64,000 bases of DNA, from the NCBI GenBank assembly GCA_024305105.1, contig JAMWZA010000003.1:24792-88791 (forward strand), in the 5' to 3' direction. The stretch is from Marinoscillum sp. (GTDB taxonomy: Bacteria > Bacteroidota > Bacteroidia > Cytophagales > Cyclobacteriaceae). The notes beneath the pieces were generated by a model that saw only the letters and a list, made by a program, of their open reading frames with translations, was not told the origin of the DNA and searched no databases. Positions 46,478 through 54,809 of this stretch are shown in pieces. Both the position numbers and the translations under genes were made by a program. Within the stretch, counting starts at the first letter, position 1. Each line of letters starts with the position of its first letter.

Positions 46478-47710
46478 CTAAAGTCTCGTATTCAATACAT
46501 TATTGAAAATGGACCCGAAGGTATAACTCATGCCCAGTCCGAGGTTGAGTTTGCTTGTAGTGGCCAATGCCCTTTGCTGAAGTATGATGTCTTCCAGAGA
46601 AGCTTCACCTTTTGGTAGATTGATTTGATCTTTGATCACCTGAAAGTCCGCATTAACTCGTACCGAAAAGCCTTTGAAAAGTCTTACGGAAGCATAATTG
46701 TTGATGGAGAGTCTGTTTTTGTCAGGATCGTTGAGGAAATGAGAAGCTCTGATGCTCGAAAAAACACTACCCCAGTTTTTTCGATACCTTAGGTTCATAG
46801 ACAATGACTGGTTGTAAAACGACTCTTCCATTTTGTCAAAAATGGTCGTTTCTAAATAGTCCTGATGGTTGTAGCCAACCTGATAGGCGAAGGTGATCTC
46901 ACGTGTCAAAACCTCCTGATAGTCATAAATGGAGTACTCAATAGCTGGAGCTACTGCAGTCCGCAATTTGAAATTATCTACCGTGTTTGAAGAGACATTG
47001 CTGAAGACACCTGCAGACCAATGGTTGCCGAGGCTTTTGACTATGCTGCCGCCGATAAACTTACGATCGCGAATGCTGGTAAAGGAGCTGTTGTCAGATT
47101 CTCTTATTTTAAGAATGTTGCGGTTGTAGTTTCCATCCAGTCTTACTCTCCAGTGCTCTGTTACTTTGTCTCCCTCAAAACCAACATTGTAATTGAACTC
47201 TTCCCGTGTATCTTGATTCTCCATGTTCATATTTCCTCTGACCGAGAAAATCCAATTGTTCCACGGATCTTCGATCTTATTGGTGGTGGTCTCTGCTACT
47301 TCATTCATCACCACATCCATGCTTTCAGATAAATCGGTATGCAATAGGTAAGGAACAAACCCTTTTCTCAAGGTATTAAGTAGCTCTTGTCGGATTTCAT
47401 TACCTGTCAGTGTTCTGGAAAAATCAGCAGTAAATTTGTTGTTTATTCCTTCAAAACGACCTTTTCCCAAATACTCAATGTCATAGATGATTGATGAGGG
47501 ATTGCCTGACGTGTTGACCAATACATAGATTTCGGCCAGATCCTGATCCCGCACATGATCCAAAAATTCAATGTTCTGACGCATGAAACTATCATCACAG
47601 CCACGACAATCAATTTGTGCTTTGATTCGAAGTGGTTCTTCGCTGGCTTGAGCAAAAGTAAGCTGGTAGAAGAAAAAACTGAGAAGGGAAAGAAGTATTT
47701 GCGTTTTCAT
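46478..47710 (-). CDS. Outer membrane beta-barrel protein of unknown function
   Basis: The ATG at 47710 opens the signal peptide MKTQILLSLLSFFFYQLTFAQ; the 47749 frame would put a non-signal head before it. The rest is about 390 residues with a periplasmic-type start that holds a CRGC motif (AQIDCRGCDDSFMRQNIEFL), then a DUF481-like series of amphipathic beta strands. I do not recognise the family. The short N-terminal domain with two cysteines and the LVNTSGNPSS segment look like an oxidative or binding module, but no function is claimed. It is convergent with the sugar porter, 14 bases from its stop codon. Confidence 0.65.
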   Translation of the reverse strand: MKTQILLSLLSFFFYQLTFAQASEEPLRIKAQIDCRGCDDSFMRQNIEFLDHVRDQDLAEIYVLVNTSGNPSSIIYDIEYLGKGRFEGINNKFTADFSRTLTGNEIRQELLNTLRKGFVPYLLHTDLSESMDVVMNEVAETTTNKIEDPWNNWIFSVRGNMNMENQDTREEFNYNVGFEGDKVTEHWRVRLDGNYNRNILKIRESDNSSFTSIRDRKFIGGSIVKSLGNHWSAGVFSNVSSNTVDNFKLRTAVAPAIEYSIYDYQEVLTREITFAYQVGYNHQDYLETTIFDKMEESFYNQSLSMNLRYRKNWGSVFSSIRASHFLNDPDKNRLSINNYASVRLFKGFSVRVNADFQVIKDQINLPKGEASLEDIILQQRALATTSKLNLGLGMSYTFGSIFNNVLNTRL

Positions 47711-47830
47711 TAATCGTATTTTGTACGTTAATGAGCAAAGAAAGTGCATTCAGGACATAAGACCTAAAGAAACTTCATGAGCTGGAATATGATTGTCTGA
47801 GTGGATGACAAACTGTGTGAGTATGTCTAC

Positions 47831-48205
47831 TTATTCTGAGTAAAATTCTATGAGAGAGGCCATGTAAATATTTTCCCAGCCATGGGTGATGTCATTAAAT
47901 GCTTCCTCTGGTATGTTGGTCTGATTTACCTCCAGGGAAGTTCCTTTTTTATGTGGATGTAGCTTCAAAGTGACTGGAGCTGTATGATTTTCTCCAAAGA
48001 ACCATTCCTGTTTGATTTCCTTACCATCCTCAAAAGCGATGTTTTTGCCAACGATGCTGTCATCCCAAAGCGAGAACTCCGTACCTGGTTCCTTTTCAAA
48101 AATGGCAGGTGATCCTGTCCAGAGTTCGATGGTTGGCTTGAAAGTGAGCGCAGCATAGACTTCTTCAGGTTCTGCAGCAATGATAAAGTACTTCTTGTAA
48201 TCCAT
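47831..48205 (-). CDS. SRPBCC (AHSA1/START-like) domain protein
   Basis: This 124-residue protein is one SRPBCC fold: KKYFIIAAEPEEVYAALT, FSLWDDSIVGKNIAF, GTSLEVNQTNIPEE and HGWENIYMASLIEFY. These features are typical of the AHSA1 group whose members bind hydrophobic ligands or act as chaperone partners. No target is visible. It is on the same strand as and directly after the cyclase-family gene (8 bases), so they may be cotranscribed. Confidence 0.82.
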   Translation of the reverse strand: MDYKKYFIIAAEPEEVYAALTFKPTIELWTGSPAIFEKEPGTEFSLWDDSIVGKNIAFEDGKEIKQEWFFGENHTAPVTLKLHPHKKGTSLEVNQTNIPEEAFNDITHGWENIYMASLIEFYSE

Positions 48206-48213
48206 GATCGGTT

Positions 48214-48897
48214 TTAATTAAAGATAGCAACGGCGCGAACAGGAGAACCTGTTCCACCTTTTATTTTTAAGGGTAAGCCTATAAACTGAAAAGGGCCTCT
48301 ACCAACAAGCTGATGAAGATTCACGAGATTTTCATAATGAGTGAAACTTAGCTCACCACAGATTCTGTGCACTGCTTTGTTCGTAATTCCTTTTACGCCA
48401 GGCGCCATAGACTCTACCCCGAAAGCAGCAGCTTTTTGAACACCAAGCCAAATGGTCGCTTCCTCATCCAGCCCTGGATGGTTTGGCCAGTTCTCTGTCT
48501 GGAAGTGTTTTCTATAGTGATCGGTATATATTAAGACGGTATCGCCTTTTTCGACTTTAGTTAGTTGAGAGGCCTGCACCAAATCTTTCTTAGTAATGAT
48601 TTCTCCAGGTTTTTTATGCGAAAGATCCAGGCATACACCTCTGGTGATGAAGGTGGAGAGCGGCATTCGATCAATTGTGACGTTGGAAAACTCTTTACCC
48701 ATATGCGATATCGCATCCACATGAGTTCCCGTATGTTCACTAAGTTGTAAGAAATTGACGGCAGGAGTTCGCCATTTGGCAGGAGCTTCACCATTCCACT
48801 CTTCATGAGTGACATGAACTGTCACCTTTACCTCAGGCTGGGTGTGGTGCATCGGCATGCCTTGGTATATTTCCTGACTTAAGTCTATTATTTGCAT
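48214..48897 (-). CDS. Cyclase family protein (kynurenine formamidase-like metal hydrolase)
   Basis: This 227-residue protein has the HTGTHVDAISHMG metal-binding motif of PF04199, which includes kynurenine formamidase and isatin hydrolase. Other marks are SQEIYQGMPMH and GDTVLIYTDHY. The family coordinates zinc or manganese with the HxGTHxD histidines and aspartate. Tryptophan breakdown is possible but no neighbour supports it. It begins just downstream of the hairpin that ends the UPF0114 gene. Confidence 0.85.
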   Translation of the reverse strand: MQIIDLSQEIYQGMPMHHTQPEVKVTVHVTHEEWNGEAPAKWRTPAVNFLQLSEHTGTHVDAISHMGKEFSNVTIDRMPLSTFITRGVCLDLSHKKPGEIITKKDLVQASQLTKVEKGDTVLIYTDHYRKHFQTENWPNHPGLDEEATIWLGVQKAAAFGVESMAPGVKGITNKAVHRICGELSFTHYENLVNLHQLVGRGPFQFIGLPLKIKGGTGSPVRAVAIFN

Positions 48898-48900
48898 GGC

Positions 48901-48935
48901 AATAAAAAACCCTTCCTACAGGAGCAGGAAGGGTT
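48901..48935 (-). terminator. Terminator of the UPF0114 gene
   Basis: The stem aacccttcct/aggaagggtt (48908-48917 and 48926-48935) is followed on the minus strand by a run of T bases (a run of A on the plus strand). It lies 22 bases after the end of the gene above it. Confidence 0.88.
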
Positions 48936-48956
48936 GTGTTATCCTATAATTATCTA

Positions 48957-49550
48957 TTAATGGCTTTCTTCTTTCTCTTCGTCACCGTCAGCAAACTTCA
49001 ATGCGGCTGCATGACCGTGTTTGTAACTATGGGTGATTTTTTCAGTTTGAGCCAGAAGTAACGCAGAGATAATGAATACCATGTGAATGACAATCTCAAT
49101 GATAATTCCCTCAGAACCTGCTTTCTGCTCAGCTTCCCGGTAGTCAATGAATGTTTTCAATAACTGCACACCAGAGATAGAGGCAAGTGATGTAGCCAAT
49201 TTAATTTTCAACTGACCAGCATCCAGATCTTCTAACCAAAGCGGCTTGTCTTCATGGCTGTCTACATCGATTCTGCTAGTGAATATGGAGTAACCACCAA
49301 TCGTAACCATTACCACAAGGTTCATAACCATGGAGATATCCACAAGCCCAAGGATACGGAGCATCATGTCTGTTTCACCCAAAATGGTCGTTTGTTCCCA
49401 GGTGTGATAGAGTTCCTGAAAGAACTTTACCAGATATAAAAACGATCCAAATATTAGTCCTGTGTAAAGAGGGGCTTGTACCCATCTACTCCAGAACATG
49501 AATCCTTCGAAGAAATTTTCAAACTTTTTTAAGCCAGACTCTTGTGCCAT
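48957..49550 (-). CDS. UPF0114/TIGR00645 (YqhA-like) membrane protein
   Basis: This 197-residue protein has several membrane helices and the UPF0114 pattern FMFWSRWVQAPLYTGLIFGSFLYL, DISMVMNLVVMVTIGGYSIF and KLATSLASISGVQLLKTFID. The E. coli relative is YqhA. The function of the family is not established. The tail is rich in charged residues. It has its own terminator and does not overlap its neighbours. Confidence 0.9.
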   Translation of the reverse strand: MAQESGLKKFENFFEGFMFWSRWVQAPLYTGLIFGSFLYLVKFFQELYHTWEQTTILGETDMMLRILGLVDISMVMNLVVMVTIGGYSIFTSRIDVDSHEDKPLWLEDLDAGQLKIKLATSLASISGVQLLKTFIDYREAEQKAGSEGIIIEIVIHMVFIISALLLAQTEKITHSYKHGHAAALKFADGDEEKEESH

Positions 49551-49621
49551 TTTAATATGTCTTGATTACTGAGGAAATATACGACTTTCTTAACTACTGA
49601 CCCATTCGGATCAAGGGAAAA

Positions 49622-50005
49622 TCAATTATCGCTCGAAATTATCACAAAAGTACGGGATAGCATGTCATGAAGAGATTTTTTTTGCTGATTCAATTCGATA
49701 ATCGCAAAGCCAATAAAAAAAGTGCCCGCTCCCAGAAGTTTGCTCACACTGCGAAGTAGCGAATGCTGTAGTGTCAGTTGATTTCCTTCTTTGTTAACAA
49801 CTTTTAGTTTCAGCATACGTTTCCCAAGCGTGCCACCCTTAAAGGATATGAGCAACACCTCATATGTAAGTGAAAGCACAAGGCATAGTGCAAACAGCAG
49901 AGGATTAGAAGAGATGAAGAAACTGATGACATAATAACCCGGTAAAAGAATGATAAGGTCTATATTGTGGGCCATTAGGCGAGACCATAAGCCGGCATAT
50001 ATCAT
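49622..50005 (-). CDS. RDD family membrane protein
   Basis: This 127-residue protein has the RDD pattern: AGLWSRLMAHNIDLIILLPG near the N-terminus, KGGTLGKRMLKLKVVN in the middle and SLLRSVSKLLG. It has three or so membrane helices. The RDD family has no fixed function; some members are ion antiporters. It is divergent from the SRPBCC-GyrI gene. Confidence 0.85.
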   Translation of the reverse strand: MIYAGLWSRLMAHNIDLIILLPGYYVISFFISSNPLLFALCLVLSLTYEVLLISFKGGTLGKRMLKLKVVNKEGNQLTLQHSLLRSVSKLLGAGTFFIGFAIIELNQQKKSLHDMLSRTFVIISSDN

Positions 50006-50059
50006 TATAAATTAGTTTTTTTTCTGCTATATTGATCAAAGAATAACGAGTTTCCAACC

Positions 50060-51070
50060 ATGCGGGCAATAAAGATTATTGCATTCATTTTAATTATTCT
50101 GGTAGTAGGTGTTTTGGGGTTAATCTATGGTTTGCCCAGTAAAACCCATATGGAGCGAAAGGTGGTAATAAATGCGCCGGCTTACAAGGTATACCAGGAA
50201 TTAATCACCTATAGAAATTTTAAGAAATGGTCTCCGTGGGCTGTCAAAGATCCTGCGGCTACTTATACCTACTCAGGACCTGAGTTTGGTCCCGGAGCAA
50301 TGTTCTCCTGGTCTAGCGAAACGCCCGATTTGGGCAATGGGTCTATGGAGATCCTGCTTACAGAGAAAGATAAACGCGTGGTTTGGGAGATGCGCTTCGA
50401 TGGTTACGAGAGTGATCCAACGGCTTCTTTCTTGCTCAACAGTATTTCTGAGAAAGAAACGGAAGTCATATGGACGTACGATGAAGAGGGAGTAGAGGGC
50501 TTTTCTAAAATCTTCATGCTGGGTATTGATGGATTTCTTGGAGGTGACTATGAGAAAGGACTTGAGTTGCTAAAAGCTCGAGTGGAAGGATTACCCAATT
50601 TTAGTATGCGAATCGAGCCAGGTAGAGTAAATGGCTACTATTACCTGGGATTGGAAGACTCTACATTAAATGAGCCTAGTTTATTGGAAACGAAAATGGC
50701 AATCAACTTTGGTGAATTGGAGAGCTATATGAATCAGAACGATATAGAACCCAAAGGGAAACCACTATCCATGATCACCAAATCCGGCAACTTTAACGTA
50801 AAGTTTGTTTGTGGAATTCCTGTTGCACAGCAGGACACCATTTTTTCAGATAGGATACAGATGTCTTATCAGGATTCTACATTGGTGCTCGTTGGACACT
50901 ATTACGGAAGTTATGCAGGTATTCCCAATGCGTATGAAGAAGTAGAGAAATTTGCCAGCTACTATAATTATTCCATTACTGGCGGGGGATGGGAAAGCTA
51001 TATAACTGACCCTGAATCTCAAGGCGATACATCTCAATGGTTGACTGAAATCTACTATCCGGTTAGGTAA
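50060..51070 (+). CDS. Membrane-anchored SRPBCC plus GyrI-like ligand-binding protein
   Basis: This 336-residue protein begins with a membrane helix (IKIIAFILIILVVGVLGLIYG). An SRPBCC/polyketide-cyclase domain follows (NAPAYKVYQELITYRNFKKWSPWA, GNGSMEILLTEKDKRVVWEM), residues about 30-170. The last 150 residues are a GyrI-like effector-binding domain (PLSMITKSGNFNVKFVCGIP; AYEEVEKFASYYNY). Both domains bind small hydrophobic molecules; no enzyme signature is present. Proteins with this pairing are common in Bacteroidota and have no known function. Confidence 0.85.
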   Translation: MRAIKIIAFILIILVVGVLGLIYGLPSKTHMERKVVINAPAYKVYQELITYRNFKKWSPWAVKDPAATYTYSGPEFGPGAMFSWSSETPDLGNGSMEILLTEKDKRVVWEMRFDGYESDPTASFLLNSISEKETEVIWTYDEEGVEGFSKIFMLGIDGFLGGDYEKGLELLKARVEGLPNFSMRIEPGRVNGYYYLGLEDSTLNEPSLLETKMAINFGELESYMNQNDIEPKGKPLSMITKSGNFNVKFVCGIPVAQQDTIFSDRIQMSYQDSTLVLVGHYYGSYAGIPNAYEEVEKFASYYNYSITGGGWESYITDPESQGDTSQWLTEIYYPVR

Positions 51071-51360
51071 TTATTCAATTATCTAAAGATTAAGTGATTT
51101 TATTTAGCCCAAGTGTTTAAAAACAGAATTAGAGCCCATTTTTATTGTGATTATTGGAATTATCATAACAATAGTATAAATAATTCAATAATCTCCTGCC
51201 TTGCACCCCTGTATTCTAGAGATTTTCAATCGTACAACGTTTTCATTGGATGAGATGTAAATAATTCCCATTTAATCATTAATTCATCTAATAAAAACAT
51301 TAGATGCTTGCGAAAGTGATCAGTTTGCCCCCACCTTTGTATCATAATTCATAACAAAAG

Positions 51361-51951
51361 ATGAATACAATTATGAAACATTCTATCCAACACCTACTGG
51401 CACTATTAATAGTTTTTGGTGCTACAACTGCTAATGCCGTAGATTCTGCTTACATGGCTACTGTCTGTAAGATTATTGCGGAGGAAGAGAAAATGTACAG
51501 AGTAATGTTCTATGCTCCTACTGAGGAGAAAGTTTCTGTACAGATCAAAAATGAAGATCAACAGATTGTTTATACAGAGACTTTGAAGTCATCAGAATTC
51601 GTAAAGAAGTATGACTTGTCTTACCTGCCTAAGGGAGCTTACGAATTAGAAGTGAAATCTCAGGGTTATGTGTTCAAAGAAGAATTTGAGCTGGGAAGCT
51701 TGAAAGGATTCAACTTTGACTTCAATCAGGTTCAGGACAACTCAGTGTCATTCGTGGGTTCAAATGCTCAGGGAAAAGACGTGACGCTTTATATTCTTGA
51801 TGATAATCAGGACGTGGTATACCAGGAAGGTATTACTGATACCAAGCAGGTTCACAAGAAGTACAATCTGCAAAAGCTTAAATCTCAGAAGGTTACTTTC
51901 CTTCTTTACCACGACGATCAGTTGATCAAGAGTCAGGCTTTTGATTTCTAA
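51361..51951 (+). CDS. Small exported protein of unknown function with two beta-sandwich-like repeats
   Basis: The protein (196 residues) has a signal peptide MNTIMKHSIQHLLALLIVFG with cleavage near TANA. Two related halves follow (VSVQIKNEDQQIVYTETLKS; VTLYILDDNQDVVYQEGITD), each ending KKYDL or KKYNL, so it arose by internal duplication. The composition is rich in Lys, Gln and Val and codons favour the preferred ones, which suggests strong expression. A strong terminator follows. It resembles DUF3244-type secreted proteins of Bacteroidota. No function is claimed. Confidence 0.75.
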   Translation: MNTIMKHSIQHLLALLIVFGATTANAVDSAYMATVCKIIAEEEKMYRVMFYAPTEEKVSVQIKNEDQQIVYTETLKSSEFVKKYDLSYLPKGAYELEVKSQGYVFKEEFELGSLKGFNFDFNQVQDNSVSFVGSNAQGKDVTLYILDDNQDVVYQEGITDTKQVHKKYNLQKLKSQKVTFLLYHDDQLIKSQAFDF

Positions 51952-51976
51952 GAAACCATTTCATTACTCAAAATAA

Positions 51977-52005
51977 AAGGATGCCAATTTTGGCATCCTT
52001 TTTTT
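51977..52005 (+). terminator. Rho-independent terminator of the small exported protein gene
   Basis: A perfect stem aaggatgcca/tggcatcctt with loop attt is followed by seven T bases. Confidence 0.93.
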
Positions 52006-52076
52006 GTTGTATTATCGATTAATTAAATACTTTTGCCATCCGTTTGACAGCAGAGTGTGCTAAACGAACCAAAATT

Positions 52077-52158
52077 GCCTGAGTGGCGGAACTGGTAGAC
52101 GCGCACGACTCAAACTCGTGTTCCGCAAGGAGTGCCGGTTCGATTCCGGCCTCAGGTA
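52077..52158 (+). tRNA. tRNA-Leu (CAA anticodon)
   Basis: The acceptor arm gcctgag pairs with ctcaggt (first pair G-T), the anticodon loop is ctcaaac with anticodon CAA between stems cacga and tcgtg. The long variable arm (tcc-gcaa-gga) is typical of leucine tRNA and the T arm is gccgg-ttcgatt-ccggc. The discriminator is A and CCA is not encoded. A terminator follows at 52164. Confidence 0.93.
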
Positions 52159-52163
52159 CTTTG

Positions 52164-52197
52164 GAAAGCCATCTCGAAGAGATGGCTTTCTTCATTT
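52164..52197 (+). terminator. Terminator after tRNA-Leu
   Basis: A 12-base stem gaaagccatctc/gagatggctttc (52164-52175, 52179-52190) is followed by TTCATTT. Confidence 0.85.
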
Positions 52198-52212
52198 AGA
52201 ATAATTTAAGAT

Positions 52213-52263
52213 GCAAGGAGTGCCGGTTCGACCAAGCGTTGGCCCGGTGCTGCCTCAGGTACT
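52213..52263 (+). pseudogene. Broken 3' copy of tRNA-Leu
   Basis: The run gcaaggagtgccggttcga repeats 52125-52143 exactly, and gcctcaggtact (52252-52263) repeats 52149-52160. The part between is replaced by an unrelated 20 bases, so the T arm cannot form. Its own terminator follows. It is a left-over of an insertion at, or a duplication of, the tRNA 3' end. Confidence 0.8.
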
Positions 52264-52264
52264 G

Positions 52265-52298
52265 AAAGCCTCTAAAACTATGTTTTGGAGGCTTTTTT
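52265..52298 (+). terminator. Terminator after the broken tRNA copy
   Basis: The stem aaagcctc/gaggcttt with inner aaaac/gtttt is followed by a run of T bases. Confidence 0.85.
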
Positions 52299-52461
52299 GT
52301 GTTTGGTTGTGTAATGGGTCATGTGCGAATGCGTCTATTAGTGTCTATTGATGATTACACTTAAAATCATTTTTCCCCTTTAAGCTTATGCTCAAACACA
52401 TATTCGACAGCTCGGATAAAAGCTAAAAGGGAAGAAAGAGATTCTTTGTTAGCTATCTATC

Positions 52462-52512
52462 GTTCATATTATCCACTTGTTCACGTAACATGAACACGTT
52501 ATATTTGTGAAC
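52462..52512 (+). promoter_or_regulatory. Four-half-site operator overlapping the AbiEi-like promoter
   Basis: GTTCA at 52462 and 52479 and TGAAC at 52491 and 52508 form a symmetric array: two direct repeats 17 bases apart in each arm, inverted around about 52487. TATATTTG at 52500-52507 matches the -7 consensus inside the right arm, so binding would block RNA polymerase. With a start near 52514 the message would be nearly leaderless. AbiEi-type antitoxins are known to repress their own promoters by binding inverted repeats. Confidence 0.7.
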
Positions 52513-52515
52513 ATA

Positions 52516-53493
52516 ATGGAACAGGAAATTGTACATCTGGCTTTAGAGAGTCTCGAAAGGGAAACCGGAATAGTTGGAAGGTGGACTGAAAGAGGACCTA
52601 TTGATGGTGAAATTGATTTCATAATCAACAATCAGAACCTACATTATTTTGTAGAGGTCAAACGAGAGGTACGTCCACACCAGATAGCTCAACTACTCAA
52701 GTATCGGAATCAATTCAACAATGTGCTTCTGATAGCAGAGCGCATATTTCCCAAAGTAAAGGTGGAGCTACGCGAGCTGCAATTCCCATACCTCGAAACT
52801 AACGGTAATGTTTTTATTAGAAAAGAAAGACTCTTGCTATGGATTGATACTAACCAAAAAATAGAGACTAAGAAAGAAACGGGAAACCGGGCTTTTACCA
52901 AAACAGGACTCAAGGTCCTATTTTACTTCTTGCTCAACAAAGACAATGTAAATCGTCCTCAACGATTAATAGCAGAAGAAACAGGTGTTGCATTAGGCAA
53001 TATTCCATTAGTGATTAATGGATTGAAGGAGACTGGGTATCTACTTCAGCGTGATAGAAAAAACTTTACTTGGGAAAGGAAGACAGAACTAATTGATCGA
53101 TGGATTACAGAATATGAGATTACGCTGAAGCCCCACCTTCTCATGGGGAAATTTCAGTTGCCAATAGCCTGGCAGGAATTTGACTTAAATGAATTTGAGG
53201 AGGCCTGGGGTGGAGAGCCTGCAGGCGATATACTCACGAATTACTTGCGTCCTGAAGAATACATCCTATTTACAAAGAAAAACCGAACCGATTTCATGAA
53301 AAGGTATCGCTTGCGACCTGATGAAAAGGGTGATCTCGAACTATATGAAATGTTTTGGGGGATGAATCAGGAAAATCAGCGTCGTACAGTTCCTCCTCTT
53401 TTGGTTTATGCAGATCTAAAATTGAAAAACAATAAGCGATGCAGGGAAACTGCAGAAATGATATGGAATGAGCACATTGAACCAAACCTATAA
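52516..53493 (+). CDS. AbiEi family type IV antitoxin-like protein
   Basis: I place the start at the ATG at 52516 because the GTG at 52507 overlaps the -7 promoter element. The protein (325 residues from there) has an N-terminal region with EIDFIINNQNLHYFVEVKRE, which looks nuclease-like, then a winged-helix part (LIAEETGVALGNIPLVINGLKETGYL) as in AbiEi antitoxins. These block an AbiEii nucleotidyltransferase toxin and repress their own operon; a matching operator is upstream. The toxin gene overlaps by 26 bases but is broken, so this antitoxin has lost its partner. Confidence 0.75.
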   Translation: MEQEIVHLALESLERETGIVGRWTERGPIDGEIDFIINNQNLHYFVEVKREVRPHQIAQLLKYRNQFNNVLLIAERIFPKVKVELRELQFPYLETNGNVFIRKERLLLWIDTNQKIETKKETGNRAFTKTGLKVLFYFLLNKDNVNRPQRLIAEETGVALGNIPLVINGLKETGYLLQRDRKNFTWERKTELIDRWITEYEITLKPHLLMGKFQLPIAWQEFDLNEFEEAWGGEPAGDILTNYLRPEEYILFTKKNRTDFMKRYRLRPDEKGDLELYEMFWGMNQENQRRTVPPLLVYADLKLKNNKRCRETAEMIWNEHIEPNL

Positions 53494-53677
53494 AGATCTT
53501 GCTATACCCTACTTCAAGGAGGTCTTTGATATCATTGACAATGTCTTGGTGAAGGAAGGTATACCCTACTATCTAATTGGAGCAACTGCCATAGTCTTGG
53601 AATTTTCTCACCTAGAAGTCATAGAAGCAGGATTTACAATTCTTTTGTATTTCAAAATTACAATCTCAACTTCTTGA
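53468..53677 (+). pseudogene. Truncated AbiEii-like nucleotidyltransferase toxin
   Basis: Only the N-terminal about 40 residues (FKEVFDIIDNVLVKEGIPYYLIGATA) look like the start of an AbiEii-type nucleotidyltransferase, which usually has 200-300 residues. After that the frame runs into a 54-base repeat (53616-53669) and stops at 53677. The toxin is broken and certainly inactive. The break coincides with the first of two direct repeats that bracket the zeta module. Confidence 0.75.
53616..53669. repeat. 54-base direct repeat, left copy
   Basis: The segment starting aagtcatagaagcaggattt matches 54851-54904 at 51 of 54 positions. Weaker similarity extends about 11 bases to the left. It lies in the frame of the broken AbiEii-like gene. 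Confidence 0.9.
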
Positions 53678-53793
53678 GATTTTCAAAAATAAAAAAAGTA
53701 GAGTCTAGGGGTAATTATACCAATAGGTAAAGGGTTACTGTTGTCGTGAAATTTTTATTCATTCCGGAGAATCAAATCCAAAAATGTAAGGAT

Positions 53794-53829
53794 AGTGAAC
53801 ATTATAGTAGTCATTCACTGTTATATTTA
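53794..53829 (+). promoter_or_regulatory. Candidate promoter/operator of the zeta module
   Basis: AGTGAA (53794) and TTCACT (53814) form an inverted repeat with a 14-base spacer, followed by TATATTTA (53822-53829), one base off the -7 consensus. The first ATG is at 53834, so the message would be nearly leaderless. Confidence 0.45.
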
Positions 53830-53833
53830 CGAT

Positions 53834-54088
53834 ATGTCCAAACCTGCTAGAACAAAGACACTTAGTTACATCGAGGAAACTCCTAAACATCACGATCAGC
53901 TTGTGAAAGTAGTTGTTAGAGGAGTTAGGAATGGTATTGCGTCTGCAAAAGCAGCAGGGTTGTATATCACATATGCTAAAGGTCCTGAAATAGTCAGAGA
54001 ACATCCAGATGGTAGGATTGAAGTTATAGGGAGACTGGAAAATACACCTGTAACGATAGATCAAGATGCCAAGCTCACCTTATATTAA
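53834..54088 (+). CDS. Small partner of the zeta-toxin-like protein (putative antitoxin)
   Basis: The start at 53834 gives 84 residues (MSKPARTKTLSYIEETPKHH and on). It overlaps the toxin-like gene by 23 bases. It is small, charged and precedes a zeta-toxin-type kinase, a place where an antitoxin would be expected. It does not look like the classical epsilon antitoxin. The role is inferred from position only. Confidence 0.55.
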   Translation: MSKPARTKTLSYIEETPKHHDQLVKVVVRGVRNGIASAKAAGLYITYAKGPEIVREHPDGRIEVIGRLENTPVTIDQDAKLTLY

Positions 54089-54809
54089 AAATCGTAGATT
54101 GAGGGTTTTCGGAGGCCCAAATGGATCCGGTAAAACCACCATCATTGATCTAATCAAATCAAGCTTTGACGTAGGATTCTATATCAATGCCGATGACATA
54201 GAAAAGGAAGTTAGTTCATCAGGCAAATTTGACCTCTCCAATTACAATTTAGGCTCAATGGATCCTACATTCTTTGACTCTTTCGTTCAAAACCATAGCA
54301 TCACTAGGAAAGCCATTTCTGTAGGATATACATTTGATATGTGTCTGGTTAAAGATGACATTCTAGTGGATAATCCGAGTCAGGTGTCCTATGAAGCAGC
54401 GCTCATTGCCGAATTTTTAAGACAAGTATTACTAAACAAAGGGAAGAAAATGACCTTTGAGACAGTAATGTCTCATCCTTCTAAGATTGATCTAATCAAA
54501 AAAGCCAATCAGAATGGCTACAAAACGTATCTCTACTTTATCTGTACATCATCTCCTGAATTAAATATCGAGAGAGTAAACCTCAGAGTCAAAAAAGGTG
54601 GACATCATGTAGAGAAATCGCTCATAGTGAAACGGTATTATAATAGTCTGGAGTTATTGAAAGAAACCGTTTCTAATACCTATCGCACATTTATCTGGGA
54701 TAATTCAGGAAAACAGCCCAAGCTGATTTTGGAAGTATACAATGGTAAAGAGGTAGTTCCCAAAACAAATCAGGTTCCGCACTGGATTCATAAGTATTTA
54801 TTGTCCTAG
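54066..54809 (+). CDS. Zeta-toxin-like P-loop kinase
   Basis: This 247-residue protein has the P-loop GGPNGSGKTTIIDLIKS at residues about 16-32, then NADDIEKEV as in zeta toxins (the Asp that binds UDP-N-acetylglucosamine), and MTFETVMSHPSKIDLI. Zeta toxins phosphorylate UDP-N-acetylglucosamine and block cell wall synthesis. The protein is of normal length and no catalytic residue is obviously missing. It may also be a harmless relative of the family. The gene and its small partner are bracketed by 54-base direct repeats. Confidence 0.8.
   Translation: MPSSPYIKNRRLRVFGGPNGSGKTTIIDLIKSSFDVGFYINADDIEKEVSSSGKFDLSNYNLGSMDPTFFDSFVQNHSITRKAISVGYTFDMCLVKDDILVDNPSQVSYEAALIAEFLRQVLLNKGKKMTFETVMSHPSKIDLIKKANQNGYKTYLYFICTSSPELNIERVNLRVKKGGHHVEKSLIVKRYYNSLELLKETVSNTYRTFIWDNSGKQPKLILEVYNGKEVVPKTNQVPHWIHKYLLS

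Noticed and set aside
46265..46618. Plus-strand frame of 117 codons overlapping the sugar porter end
   Set aside because: It overlaps the end of the porter and then the convergent gene, with no recognisable pattern.
52213..52263. A second functional tRNA-Leu
   Set aside because: The T arm is broken by an unrelated insert and the acceptor 5' half and anticodon arm are missing.
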